From Lineus longissimus (lineage: Eukaryota > Nemertea > Pilidiophora > Heteronemertea > Lineidae), in the NCBI RefSeq assembly GCF_910592395.1, contig NC_088325.1, positions 9,426,109 to 9,490,108 of the forward strand: 64,000 bases of DNA. Reading direction: 5' to 3'. Position numbers and translations under genes: made by a program. Within the stretch, counting starts at the first letter, position 1, and each line of letters begins with the position of its first letter. The notes under the pieces are model-generated. The model was not told the DNA's origin, did not search any database, and saw only the letters and a list, made by a program, of their open reading frames with translations. This document shows, one piece after another, positions 1 to 12,083 of this stretch.

Positions 1-1080
1 TCACCGTTGCAATAGTGCCGATAGACTTGGACTTGGCTTGGTCAGTTGGAATATACCCTGGGCTCTGAACTTTCAGGCAGAAGTTCCAGCGGCAAATGCA
101 AGTCGTCTTGTTAGCCATATAACTTTGATGCTTTCTTTTGGCAATCAGGGACGCTCTTTGATTGATTCTGCCCAATGTTCAGCGGACCAATCTTCTATAA
201 CTCCCCCCCCCCCCCACCCCTTATATGACCAACGCGAAGACGTGTTACAATTGAATTGACGCCATACAACCAATAACTCGCGTTCCAAACATTCCAATGA
301 CGTAGGCGATGACGTAGTTACCGAAGGAAAACCGACTCAATATGCAAATTAGTTTATGTTGCTACAGAAACTGACCAGCATCGTTACCAACTCGTAACAT
401 CAAACTAAAGTGAATATTCCCTAACCATGCCGCTATTCGGCACTAACAAGTAGATTTAGGTGGGAATCTACTGACCTAATAATTCGCCCGCACTGTCCCA
501 TTATCGCAACTGTGTACACAGACCATGACCCTTGTAGGAGATTACACATGTTTTAAATGCCTAAAACGTGTTGGTCCTATATCTTACGGCAATAACCAAC
601 ATAACGGTGTTAGGGCGAAAACGAAAATGCCCCTAGTTCAACTTTACGGTTTATGGCAGGATCACTGCTAGCCTGTACTTTCCTCGCGTCGAATGTAGGT
701 TTGCACATAATTCCTTCTTAAATAGCGGTTGTTGCTTTTTTTAGTTATGAGTGATACCATACTGTGGTAGCATTGATTGATTGGACTTGTCTTTTCCCGG
801 AGCGCGGGGTAAAGGGGTGCGTACCCATATAATGTTCGCGGGTTCTAAGTCCCCCCCCCCCATACCCCGATATGAAGAGTGTTCTATTTTATTATTCATT
901 CAAACCTCCTAAAAGGAGAACAATACAAATAAATCAATGGCCCAGAAAATAATAAAACATACATGTGATGCAAGATGATACAATTGACGCTTAAATGGTG
1001 CACGTAATCAAAAAGCGTTATTAAGTAATTTGACTAGTATCCTTCCAACAGAAAAAGGTTTATTGTAAAGATTGACTAAA
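1..1080. other. Noncoding stretch with C homopolymers
   Basis: I see no supportable gene here; the short ORFs lack domain character. The stretch holds a run of 13 C at about 193-205 and 11 C at 851-861. Positions about 820-930 resemble 3880-3995, so part of it is probably a degenerate dispersed repeat. Confidence 0.5.
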
Positions 1081-3640
1081 TATCAAGGACCGCAGTGAGT
1101 CAGTAACACCATCAGGGGTTATTCCAACTTGATTTTAAAACTACCTTAACTGTAAAGGCGGCTGTAAGTGGTGAAAGGCCTTGTTTTAAAATCGAGTCCA
1201 TAAGGGTATATTTTACAAAATCACCACCAGATAGATATTTGATAAAAATGCCATATTGTGCTCCTTCGCAGGGAAGCTTCTTTTAAAAATACGATAAAAA
1301 AGTGAAGCTTGTTGGTCATGAATTAGATATGAGACACTTTCAATACTGACGGCATTTTAAAGTTTGGTATTATGACTGCGCTTAGGGATACCAAAGATAC
1401 GTTTAACATAGTTCCCTTGAAATGATAGAAGGGAAGCGATATCCTTAGGGCCAACGTGAAGTGTCGCACACCCATAAAGTGAAATAGGGCACACGGCCAT
1501 TTTCCGATGAAGAACTTTAACTTCGAACAAGATGCCTGGATAAGAAACCGGAAGTCAATAGACTGAATGTTCAACGCCCCACGGCAGAGATCCTATTATT
1601 GATGTGAGTCACAGGCCTCGGATAACTTCTGACTTAATACCAATGTTGTCTAAACTATTAGTTATAGCAGCAGTGTTATCACCCAGAAGTAGTAAGGTAG
1701 CAGGAAGTGGTGGGCATTGGTGGTTTCTGAGTGTGAGGAGGTATAGTGGTGGCTGTTGACTGTGCGTCATTTGTTATCACCAAGTTGCTTCTAGAGTGAC
1801 TCAACCACTCTCTTGATTACAGCGGCCGCCTCAGCGCCACCACGCGGGGCCTAATGATATTAGGCTAAGTAGCTTCGCGCGATATGCACCATTCTGGGAA
1901 AACTCAATGAGGAAGTTTGCTCCTCGAGTCATTAGCATAATCTAATCTTAACTCCAGCTCGAGGTAATCTTGCGCGGAGTTTCTTCGGCCCAGATACATT
2001 GTGGTGGAAAACGTCTTGTACAAAGAACACAAGACTAATAAGGAAAGAAGGTATGGCTGCGCGAGACGACTGTGATAAAAATGGCCATTGCAGAGACTCT
2101 GTGACGTAGGCATATAATTACTTTTTACAATTAAAAATGCTCTCAAAAGACGATAAGGAATGATTATTTATTAACATTTCCTGAACTGCATACCTTCTAA
2201 TAATCACTCTACATAAATAGGTTGGCGTTAGGTCGCGTGCGTTTCTTCTCCTCGTGACTATATACAGCAAAATAGTTACAACCCCATAATCGCGCTATAA
2301 GTCCATAATGAGATCAGGGTGACCCGTTATAAATGTTTCGCCAGCTTCGCTATTTTGCCGCTACGCGCCGCGTTGGGTCCTTGCGTCAAGGCGCAAAGGA
2401 GGAGGTTGTTTCAATTTTGACCCCCAAAAGACAGTACCTTCGGTTTCCAAGATTCCAAAAACGAAACGCCATTTCTTAGAGTATCTTAAACACTTGTCTA
2501 GAAGCAACTGGAGTCCAAGGACACTAGCCGCAATTTAGTTTATACCATCGGCATATGCTGCAATTGTTCGGCAATCCTGACACCGCAGTCAGTGTATGAA
2601 AGTTCACACAGTAGATCATCAATAAACATAATGAAAAAAATGGGTGAAAGAACACTGCCCTGGCGGATGCCTCCAGTGACATCAAATGTATCAGTCTCTA
2701 CTCCTTGCCATCTCACAATTGCCTTCAGATTGGAGGTACCAGTCATATAGAACTAGCCAGTGACAAAGAGGGATTCGCGGTCGGAAATTATAAAACAAAT
2801 TAGCATGCCAGACTCGATCGAAGCATTTTTCCGCACACAGGACTCCCTCTTGTATTGAAAACCGTTGCGACATCATGAATAAAAGAACATGCAGTGTCGA
2901 TTCCTAACGATTCCCGGAGTCCGAATTGCCTCATTTGTCTACCTCAATTAGGCATCAGCAAAAGTTCAAACAATTAAAAGTAATTGGTACCTGTAGTGAT
3001 ACGATAATTCTTAACAAGATTCGGGTTTAGAGTGGGCTTCTTCCTTATGGGAACGATGGTGCCTATACGCATAGCGGTACCAACAACACACCTGCGCAAC
3101 ATGGTGGGTATAACGAAGCCAACTCTTGAAAAAGATCGTCAGACATACCACACTGTAAATGTTCTGCAGTAAATATTGTCTATACCAGCAGATTTCCCGC
3201 GTTTAGGCTTGGACATAATTTCGCGTGCTTCATAAAGAGGCAATGAACTTACTGGACACGCCACAGTTAGTAGCAAAGGTGTCGCAGACTTTTTTACTAA
3301 TTACAAATTGTTCATGGTCAAGACAACAGTCATCTTTCATAATGGCACTGAAGTGCTGACACGTGTAGCTAGCAGACAAAGAGGATGTAACAACAGTTTT
3401 AGATGATTGCTTCTGAGAGTGCTCCAGAAACAAGATTGATCCTAAGCACAGTAAAGTCTGTTAAGGCTATTCAATGGTTTTTGATGAATACAACGCCGGG
3501 AGGCACCACGAAATTGTTTTTGGCGTATTTCGAACAGTCAAATACTGCACCTGCCCTTGTTCGACCATTGTCGATCAAAAGGTACCACCAGAACATTTTA
3601 ATGTCTCGCAGATAGCCAAGGTCAGCGCACCAATGGGCGT
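1080..3640 (-). mobile_element. Decayed non-LTR retrotransposon (LINE), minus strand
   Basis: Minus-strand translation gives broken pieces of a LINE reverse-transcriptase protein in the correct order. A pre-RT linker lies near 3560-3600 (DNGRTRAGAVFD). The RT entry region is at about 3190-3250 (KRGKSAGIDNI). The RT palm is at 2520-2860 (CFDRVWH, GGIRQGSVLSP, FIDDLL), followed by a YADG where active elements have YADD. The post-RT region is at 1340-1500 (SLYGCATLHVGPKDI, FGIPKRSHNT). Stops and frameshifts are frequent, so it is not functional. Between 1683 and 2390 it is interrupted by an unrelated dispersed repeat (R1). Order and spacing show a single insertion rather than scattered fragments. 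The clade is not assigned, and both ends are approximate. Confidence 0.75.
1683..2390 (+). repeat. Interspersed repeat R1, copy 1
   Basis: This is a 708-bp member of a dispersed family also found at 35353-36490 and 57555-60722. Shared landmarks are the start AAGGTAGCAGGAAG, the internal GCGCGATATG and CATTCTGGGAAAACTC, and a 3' end with CGCGTTGGGTCCTTGCG. No ORF, terminal inverted repeat, tRNA-like A/B box or A-tail is apparent, so the class is unknown. This copy sits inside the decayed LINE, splitting its RT domain from its C-terminal part, so R1 moved after that LINE. Confidence 0.7.
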
Positions 3641-5050
3641 TACTGAGAGTAACGAGGCGTCTGTTATATTGATAGTTAGCTTGGTAAACACTACATTAAC
3701 ATGAGCCTCAGTAGCCACACGGTCAGAGATAGCATTTCCATCAGGTATGCTCATTGCACGAAGTTTCTTGCGGAAAATCCCATTATATTGTGGGATTCTG
3801 TTGCGGCCGACTACGTGCACCGGTGGAGACACACACTTTGAAAACTGTCCTTCTGCCGTGGTTCTATTTTCCCCGAATTTTATGTTCCTCGGGTTCTAAT
3901 TTCTCCGCGTCCGATACCGAGATCAGATGTTCTCCAAGTCTTATTCAAACATTTTACTTCAAACCTTCTACCTCACACTCACACTAAAGGAGACACTTCC
4001 ATTTGCCCGTTAGACCTTCTTCTAAAGAGTACAAGCAGCATCATTTAAAATCAAGCTGGACGTCTGCCTTGGGGGACATTCTAACCATCTTTACTCGTGT
4101 TTCCTTAATTTTGTGACCAGTGATGTAAATAATGGCGGCCTCCATGGACCAGAGCGGTTCTTTTGGCGGGAATGGCCAGCCAAACATAAATGGGGCCATA
4201 GAAGTCATTTTTTGCGACCTGATATCCGCTCAGAAGTTTCTGGGTCGTTTTAAATGCTCTTCGCTGACGACAGAAATGAAAAGCAGTGTGGCTCTATTCT
4301 ACTTACTCTTTCAGTTTGTGACCAGTGCATCAACAATGGCCTGTGCTTTTGAATATCGATATGACAATGTTCATAGCACAATGTCGTGAATTTCATTGAT
4401 TACCACCTTCCATGCCTCGGCCCACAGAAAAAACAAGTATTGGAGACTAATTTCTGAAATCTAAATGTTCCTAAAATGATTATGATACGGTTCTCCTGCA
4501 TTTAACTCAGTCCTGTTCCCATAAATTTTAAGTTCTAGCCATCACGTCAGGATTTCAATGTTTAATTACCCAATTTTTAATCTTTTTTTGAGAAACGACG
4601 ATTTTTGTGTTTTTGTCCTTTGGCACAGGGTGCCTCTCATAAAGATTGTACGAGTATATAGATCATAAGACTGCACGCTACGGATTTAGATGTGGGGGCC
4701 TTTGGCGAGTAGCTCAATTGTGACCCCATAAAAGGGTTTCTCGCATATTGACTATCAGAATATTCGTCACGGGGAAATGTGTCCCAAAAAAACGTGTATG
4801 AACAGAAATCTATCACCGGCCTTGGATGAATCGAAATGAGTGGCTGAATTATAGAACTCTGCTGGTTTGATTCATTGTTTAGTTTGCACTGCGGTGTATC
4901 TGTGCATAGTGAAAGCTATTTGAAGTCCTACTATATGGCATGATATACTAACTAGTCTGAGGTTCCTGAGCATGCTAAGGACTGCCTTTGAATTGAAACC
5001 TGGAGGAGGACCCATGTATCTAGACCCCCCTTCCGTCCCGGCCCCGAGGG
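3640..5050. other. Unassigned noncoding DNA
   Basis: No supportable gene. A short minus-strand ORF at 3575-3832 may be more of the upstream part of the LINE, but I cannot align it to a known domain. Positions 3880-3995 resemble 820-930 in direct orientation. Confidence 0.4.
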
Positions 5051-5054
5051 CTAT

Positions 5055-5433
5055 ACCATGTATCTCAATAAATTATGTTGCTTACATTTTGACTCAGAAC
5101 GGGATCGCATAATTAACATGTATATTTCACTGGTCACTTCAATAAGCATAACAACAACTCAGTAGGCATGATGCGATTACTGCATGATTAGGCTTGTTGA
5201 AGATGAGGGCAAGCAGATGTTTTTTTTCGGTAGGCCTTATCATGAATGGAAAGAATTTCAAATTTTGTAGTCAAGCACAACGTGCAGGTACCTATTACCT
5301 CATGCCTTATCAATTGGATTGTAAAATACTCCAATGACTTCACTCATCCTGAAGGTGTCAGTAGGCAACTATGCTAACATTCTGATCCCATTCTGAGTCA
5401 AAACGTAAACAACATAATTTGTTGAGACACGTG
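5055..5433. mobile_element. Inverted-repeat (MITE-like) element
   Basis: The left arm, about 5055-5119, is matched in reverse complement by 5369-5433. Both contain TTCTGAGTCAAAA and GCAACATAATTT-type blocks, with scattered mismatches. The roughly 250-bp interior has no ORF. The arrangement fits a nonautonomous TIR transposon or foldback element. I could not define exact ends or a target duplication. Confidence 0.5.
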
Positions 5434-8400
5434 GTAGAAGAATCCACACAAAGTAACTATTGAACTAAAAATGTGACGAAGAATGGCTTCCGGTTTGCTC
5501 AATCATAACAACTATACTTACACCCCATACCAAGAAGAGAACATGAGGAATAAATCAAAACCTGGTCCGAGATATGTAAGACACATCTAGCCTGATTCAA
5601 AATTCACCACACTGCAAACCTCCAACTGAAATAATTATCAAACAGGCCACCACGGAATCATCGCGACGCGCTAAAGTATGCACTGCAAGCTTGACATGAC
5701 CAGGACACTATCGAACAGATGTTTCTACAGAGTGCCTTATGTTTCAGGGAAAACCCGCGCAAACCCCTTATACCTGTAATAAAGATTTAAGCCATTTTTC
5801 AGTTAAATACGAAAAATGTATATTGTTCTTGAACTTTTTCCTAGACTTAATCTCACCGCCAGATAGACATATCCAAGCCTGTCAAACTGTGAAATTTTGT
5901 TGAACGTTGTGTGTGATATCTTCAAGGTTCGAGAGTCTGAATATAGGGGGCGCTTTTTTCAATCAAATTCACTGCGTCTGTCTATTTTTCGGGCGAATGG
6001 TTCAAACACAGTCACATGAACCAGTTTGCATGCATAGTGATATAAAAATGTCACAAATTTTTGTCCCAAAGATCATAATAATTCTTCTATGATTTTTTTT
6101 TCAAATCGAAAAATGCTAAACCCTCCATCCAGTGCATAATAAAGGATTTTTTTTGAAAGGGATAATTTTCCTGCACAACCTCGCCCGGGCCGTTAATTAC
6201 AGGTGCGTGACCTGATAATGGCAGATGCAGCGAATTATTAGAATGTTGTGATACGATTTTTATTTGTTTTTTATTTGTGTAATTATCACAAATCTATCTA
6301 CATGTATGTGTTTATAAACGGTTCATATAAATCACAATCATTTTTTGACATCGACATGCATTCTCCAAAATATGATATTCGATACATGATATTCGAGTAT
6401 ATTCTCTCTGCCAGTATTGGCTTCCATTGCACGTGAATTGCATGTATAATGTACACAAATGCTCACGATAAGATGCAGTAAGTGTGGCGATTTACCAATA
6501 CAATAACTTCGATCGAGTCTGCGGTAATGTAACCCCGTTAATATTTCAAAAGTGAATATTATTTATTTTGAGCCGATTGTTACCTCGCCTTAAATCATCG
6601 TCTGCACAAACAAACCTGACCACACAGCAATTTTCTATGCGCTTCCAAAATAGTGCGCATAAAACACCTCAACATCACTTTGCTTTAGAATGATTTTTCG
6701 GGTGAAAGACTCGAAGTGCGATATGACAACCTTTTTTGGCAATCATTCTGTGCAGAAATTTGGTCAGTTTTTAATTTGTGTGACTGGTATCTAGCAGGTT
6801 AAATGTATTTCGAACGAGTTTAAATGTGTTCTACTGACTCTTTAATGTCGTAAGGACGATGATTGTGCTGTACGGTGCTAAGTCACTTTATGTTTATGTC
6901 TGTGTTCGGCACTAGTCACTGTTGTAATTGTACGAGGAATATTTTTATCACAATATTAATCCGGTCTGCGGTTCACCTTATGATGAGGCTTCACCCGCTC
7001 AGTCAATCAGCTTAACAGAGCCAGCAAATGACGTTTAACATTTCCGAATCCGCCCTGATAATTAATCAGTCAACCGACGACATACGGGAACCGACGACGT
7101 ATGTTGTTTTTTTTGGTCCGGGTCAAATTGCCCCTCATTTACCCTACAATACCCTCCAAATGCCTTACAGTACCTTAGTCAAGGGTAATAGGCGCATCTT
7201 GTCATCAGTCTCTGGTCGCATTTGCCTCTTGGTTATCCTCTGTTTTTCACTAAGGGGTCGTATTTTTTTAAGTATGAACCAACAGAAACCCCCAAGGAAA
7301 ATAATCGTAAAAATGTACAGTGTATTCAAAATTGCCCCCCCCCCTAAATGTAATTCTCAGATGCTTGCATAAGTTAACACACGGTCAACATAGTCCCCAT
7401 CGCCCAACTGTACATATTCGCCAGTATGGACAAGGTATCCCACCACACAACACAACCGCTGATGAAGGTAACACGAAAGTAACTTCAATAAAACTAAAGA
7501 TAACACGTATTACTTCTACAGTGCTACAATATAAACTAACTTTACACTACAATAATGTATACTACACAAAGGTTAACAATAATATGCAAACGAGTGTGAC
7601 TGTATATACATACAACTTATTACATACTGTTAATCCCTAGGTGACAGCTTAATATAACAGTGGCTTACACTCACCACTGGCGATTAGTGAAAAAAGACCA
7701 CCAATTGGACCCTCGAGCTTCCACCTATAGTCCCCGTTTAAGAAACACTTTTTTTAAAACGCGGGGAAAACCCAAGTCGAGCAACCGATCCCGTGCAATT
7801 TTGTTGACATTAAAACTGCGCACGTGCGTTTGTTTTCAATTTCCTTTCCTGCGAAATCTCAAAGATCGTGGATTGAATAATAATATTCACCAAGAGGGGC
7901 GGGGAGAGGCCGCGTTAAAAAATTAATCCAAAATTGAGATGTAATAAATTATTTTTTCACAAACATAAAAAAGTTTAAGAAACGTGTGAAAATAACACCC
8001 ACAATTCATACTTTACTAATTACTAAAAAATATTGTATAGTTTAAGCGACCTTACGATTTTAGAAAATGAAAGTATTACATTTTATGCACCAGATACTCA
8101 GAATGACTAACACAACACGTTATATAGATTGATTATGGGCCGATTAGGCCAAGATATGAGGAATATATTTATTTTACAAATTACAAGAGAGAGCATTGTC
8201 TGCAAAACTTGAAATAAGATACCCTAGCAAGGGTATGAAACTAAATGCGTCACATGACCATGGTTGACAATAGAGATTGGACTTGTGGGTCATATGACCA
8301 AAAGCATATTAAAATAGACAATTTGCAGAAACGGTTGAGAGGGTACCGCCTTGAATTTATAAAAGAACATCCGCACCGGAAGGTGCAATTAATACGTTAT

Positions 8401-8779
8401 CGTTTGATACAAGGAAGGTGGATGGGGAGGCGGATGACAAAAGTTAAAGATGAAATTTTGTAGACAACGTGATCATGAATCTTGAACTACTTCTCTCGAA
8501 TGAGGTAGACATGCGCGGCGATGTCCCCTAAGTAGGATAGTATGAGTCATGACAGACGTGACCCCAAATGATCGATAGGCCTACTAGCCAAACTGGAGCA
8601 TCTTGGCATAAAACCTATTATGATGGATGTCTCCCTCATAATATATATAAGTATAACTATATTATGGGTTCGATCTGTTATAGTCCAAGTAACGTCGACC
8701 CTATCCGCCGCGCAGCGGAGAGTCGAGGAGGCCTCGTTGATTTACCCAAGGCGAGCCATATATTTTCAGACCGAGCGCT
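5434..8779. other. AT-rich noncoding stretch
   Basis: No gene is supported. The longest ORFs here (7028-7372, 7320-7640, 7660-7926, 8245-8463) show no recognisable domain, biased composition or flanking splice structure. A run of 10 C lies at about 7335-7344. Confidence 0.45.
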
Positions 8780-9450
8780 CTGGTGATTACCATGGATACA
8801 GATGGGCCTACTCTATCCCTGTTGCTACTTTTTCAAATGTAAATGTCCGAGGTATTTTGTGAAGGGGTAGCTCTAACGATTATTTGAGGAAAATACCAGC
8901 TTCTTCTGTGCGCTTAGGTGTTGAGCATCAGGCCCCGCATGCTTTTCAGACCGAGCGCTCTGGTATTGGTCTCACTAGCCAGAGGTGATCAGGTCCGGAT
9001 TGTACCCCCGAAAAACTAGTTCTTCAATCTCTGGTGATCACCATGGATACAGATGGGCCTACTCTATCCCTGTTGCTACTTTTTCAAATGTAAATGTCCG
9101 AGGTATTTTGTGAAGGGGTAGCTCTAACGATTATTTGAGGAAAATACCAGCTTCTTCTGTGCGCTTAGGTGTTGAGCATCAGGCCCCGCATGCTTTTCAG
9201 ACCGAGCGCTCTGGTATTGGTCTCACTAGCCAGAGGTGATCAGGTCCGGATTGTACCCCCGAAAAACTAGTTCTTAAATCTCTGGTGATTGCCATGGATA
9301 CAGATGGGCCTACTCTATCTCTATTGCTACTTTTTCAAATGTAAATGTCCGAGATATTTTGTGATGGGTAGCTCTAACGATTATTTGAGAAAAATACCAG
9401 CTTCTTCTCTGCGCTGTTGAGGTGTTGAGCATCAGGCCCCGCATGCTATT
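8780..9450 (+). repeat. 251-bp tandem repeat, about 2.7 copies
   Basis: CATGGATACAGATGGGCC recurs at 8791, 9042 and 9293, exactly 251 bp apart, and the sequence between is nearly identical. The third unit is partial and ends at about 9450 in GCCCCGCATGCT. A 20-bp junction block, TTTTCAGACCGAGCGCTCTG, occurs just before unit 1 and again inside units 1 and 2, and contains the palindrome GAGCGCTC. The first two units differ by only a few bases, so the amplification is recent. Confidence 0.85.
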
Positions 9451-9499
9451 TATAGCTCAACAGTAAGTTGACATAGACTGGTTACTGTATTCTTACTGT

Positions 9500-11262
9500 G
9501 AGGCCAATAGAGTGATACATGCAAACCAGGCTGGTTTCAGAAATGGTTTTAGTTCCCAAGATCACTGCTTTGTTTTGCGGTTACTGGTTGAACCTTTTTT
9601 AGTCAAAAGAAAGAGCTCTTCTGCCTTATGATTGTTTATAAAAAGGCATTCGATAGTATCTGCTGAGCTGCGTTGTGGTAAAAACTACTGGCAAATGGCA
9701 AAAGCGGTAAATGTTTTACTGTTATAAGAAACATGTACCCTAATGTTAAGTCTTGTGTTTCACAAAATGGTTGTTTGAGTAGAGTTTTTGACAGTAAGGT
9801 TGGTGTGCGGCAGGGAGAGAACCTCTCCCCCCTTCCTTTTGCTCTTTTTGTAAATGATCTACAAGAACACCTTATTAACCACGGAGCACAATCGGTAGAA
9901 ATAGATTGTAACCTTCCCGAGATTGACTACTTGGTAAAACTTATGATTTTGTTGTATGCAGATGATTCCGTAATTGTAGCCGATTCTGGTGAAAAACTTC
10001 AAGAAGCTATCGAAGCCCTTGAAACCTATCGCACGCAGTGGAAGCTTCATGTTAACTCGGATAAAACAAGTCATCATTTTCTCCAAGAGAGCTGTAAGGA
10101 GAAATTTTGAATTTAACTTACACGGCAAAGTTTTAGAAATTGTAGATACTTGTAAGTACCTGGGTGTTGTATTCCAGAGAAACGGTACTTTTAAAGAACA
10201 TAAAAAGCATGTTATTGATCAAGCAGGAAAAGCAATGTATAGTGTTCTCCGTAAAGGGAGAGAACTTGCCTTCCCAATTGATGTATTGATACAGTTGTTT
10301 CATTCTATGGTGGAACCAATACTCTTGTACGCGTGTGAAGTGTGGGGAGACAATAACGTCGATATGTTTGAGGTGTTTCATTTGAAATTTCTAAAACAGG
10401 TGTTAAAGGTACGAAGCACTACGCCGTCATGCATGGTGTATGGCGACACTGGGGAACACCCCATGTCGATTGCCATAAGTGTTCGGATGATAACTTTTTG
10501 GGCAAAAATTGTTACTGGTCAACAGGATAAATATACCTACCATGTCTATAGGTGTCTACTTGAAAGGTTTAGAAATGGCATTTTTCATCCCCTTGGCTTA
10601 ATAAGATTAAGGAATTCCTAGATGTAACTGGTAACACCGTGTTATGGTTAAACCAGACAAATCAAATTGTTAACGTTGCATGGTTAACGGAAACGGTAAA
10701 AAGGACACTAAGAGATCAATTTGTTCAGAAATGGTATACGGATATTCTAGAGTCCCCTAAATGTATGAATTATAGAATTTACAAAGAGGGTTTTATCCTT
10801 GAAGACTATCTAATTGAATTCCTGGCATATACTCTGTAAATTTAGAATGTGTAACCATAAGCTCCCCCATTGAAACGGGGAGACACACGGGCATACCATG
10901 AGGAGACCGATTATGTGTTTTGTGTAATAATGGAGTTGGCGATGAATATCATCTACTTCTTGAATGTAATGCAGTTGCAGAAATTAGAAAAGACTGTCTA
11001 CCGAAATATCATTGTTCTTGACCAAATGTAATAAAAATGAAAAGTTTGTTTCAAAGTAAGAATCATGTAAAACTAGCCAAATTCCTCTTGGTATGTCGCA
11101 GATTGTTTAATCTAGTTTAGCCCCTATATGTGATTCATTTACCTTGTGTCCACCCTTTACCCTGTACGTCAGCCATCATGTATAATTACTGTTAGGTTTT
11201 TTTCTTAACTGTACTTTTTTTAAAAGTGGAGAATAAATTGAATTGAATTGAATTGAATTGAG
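9500..11262 (+). mobile_element. Decayed non-LTR retrotransposon (LINE), plus strand
   Basis: The frames carry a LINE reverse transcriptase from the middle of the palm domain onward. Motifs are NQAGFRNGFSSQDH near 9530, GVRQGENLSP near 9807, LLYADDSVIVAD near 9952 and YLGVVFQRNGTF near 10160, then LLYACEVWG near 10325. A cysteine/histidine block (CVLCNN, GDEYH) lies near 10920-10950. Frameshifts at about 10065, 10600 and 10825 and earlier breaks disrupt it. The element ends in a 5-bp tandem tail, (TTGAA)n, at about 11236-11260, typical of a LINE 3' end, and is 5'-truncated near 9500. YADD is intact, but the protein is broken. The clade is not assigned. The BEL/Pao element inserted 62 bp downstream. 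Confidence 0.8.
9733..10839 (+). pseudogene. LINE reverse transcriptase ORF, frameshifted
   Basis: Three open segments (9733-10110, 9989-10621, 10639-10839) are pieces of one RT polypeptide read in different frames. The first holds GVRQGE and YADD. The second holds the post-RT YLGVVF and CEVWG blocks and overlaps the first. The third holds the region before the C-terminal Cys/His block. In family members the WKLHVNSDKT segment runs directly into the IIFSK block; here that junction needs a frame change near 10065. It cannot make a full-length protein. Confidence 0.75.
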
Positions 11263-11318
11263 ATTGCACATGTTCTCAAGGTTGAAAGATTTCGAGGCCA
11301 AAAACTCAAACAGAAGCC

Positions 11319-11323
11319 GCAAC
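11319..11323. repeat. BEL/Pao target-site duplication, left copy
   Basis: GCAAC directly precedes the left LTR and is repeated exactly at 18558-18562 directly after the right LTR. Short 4-6 bp duplications are usual for BEL/Pao insertion. Confidence 0.9.
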
Positions 11324-12043
11324 TGTTTTGAATATTGCGCCTATTTTCCCAGTTATTTGCCTATCGTCACCTTTGACATGTTCTTTCGCTAACTTTAACT
11401 TGCGCGCGCGCTGAGACAACCCCGCGTCGTGAGTTGCGATGACGTAACATGCGCTTCAGCCATTTCGATTTGTCAGGGAAGGTCTTCGCGGACTTCGTCC
11501 CTCTTTTTTGTGGGTTTTTTGTAACTCTTTATGATTTGAATCGGGAGGTTTTAAGATTCAGGTAAAAGCAAAATATGTATAGAAACCCCTAGCCCACTGT
11601 CATTCAGAATAGTTAAAGGTGTACATCAAAATCAAGGTTTGATTGTCCGTTGTCTTGAATGCTTCGCCAGAAGTTTCGATGAGTGCGCGCCTCGTGCGAT
11701 GCGTACATCTATGCATTGAGCATGCACTCTGTGTATAGGAGCAACGTCTCCCAGCGATTTTACAGTACCAATATCATTATGTCATGTACTAAGTTGTGAG
11801 AATATTTAGGACTGCTTTTAATGATCTGTGTGACAGTAATATGAAGTTTTAGTTCTCCGTGTAAGACCATGTTGTAGGGAAGACAAATTTGAGGACATTT
11901 GTATACTACAAGTATGGTTGTGATGTACTGTTTCTGATTGTGACACATGTTTGTACTATTTCAGAAAACCCCATGTTATGGTGTTAAAAGAAGATTAGAA
12001 ATCGACTCCCGAATTGTTGAGTTTTCCATCCCTGTCTCCACCA
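11324..12043 (+). repeat. Left LTR of BEL/Pao element
   Basis: 720-bp direct repeat with TG...CA ends. It includes TGACGTAA at about 11450 (ATF/CREB half-site type), and one G+C-rich stretch with GCGCGCGCG. In this family the left LTR supplies the promoter, but I see no convincing TATA box. Confidence 0.92.
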
Positions 12044-12083
12044 TTCTTTTCTGAATCCTGCTTCTGCACTGGTGAAGATCGAC

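Noticed and set aside
7028-7926. Cluster of three plus-strand ORFs of 88-114 codons
   Set aside because: Unrelated frames with no recognisable domain or codon pattern, one spanning a poly-C run.
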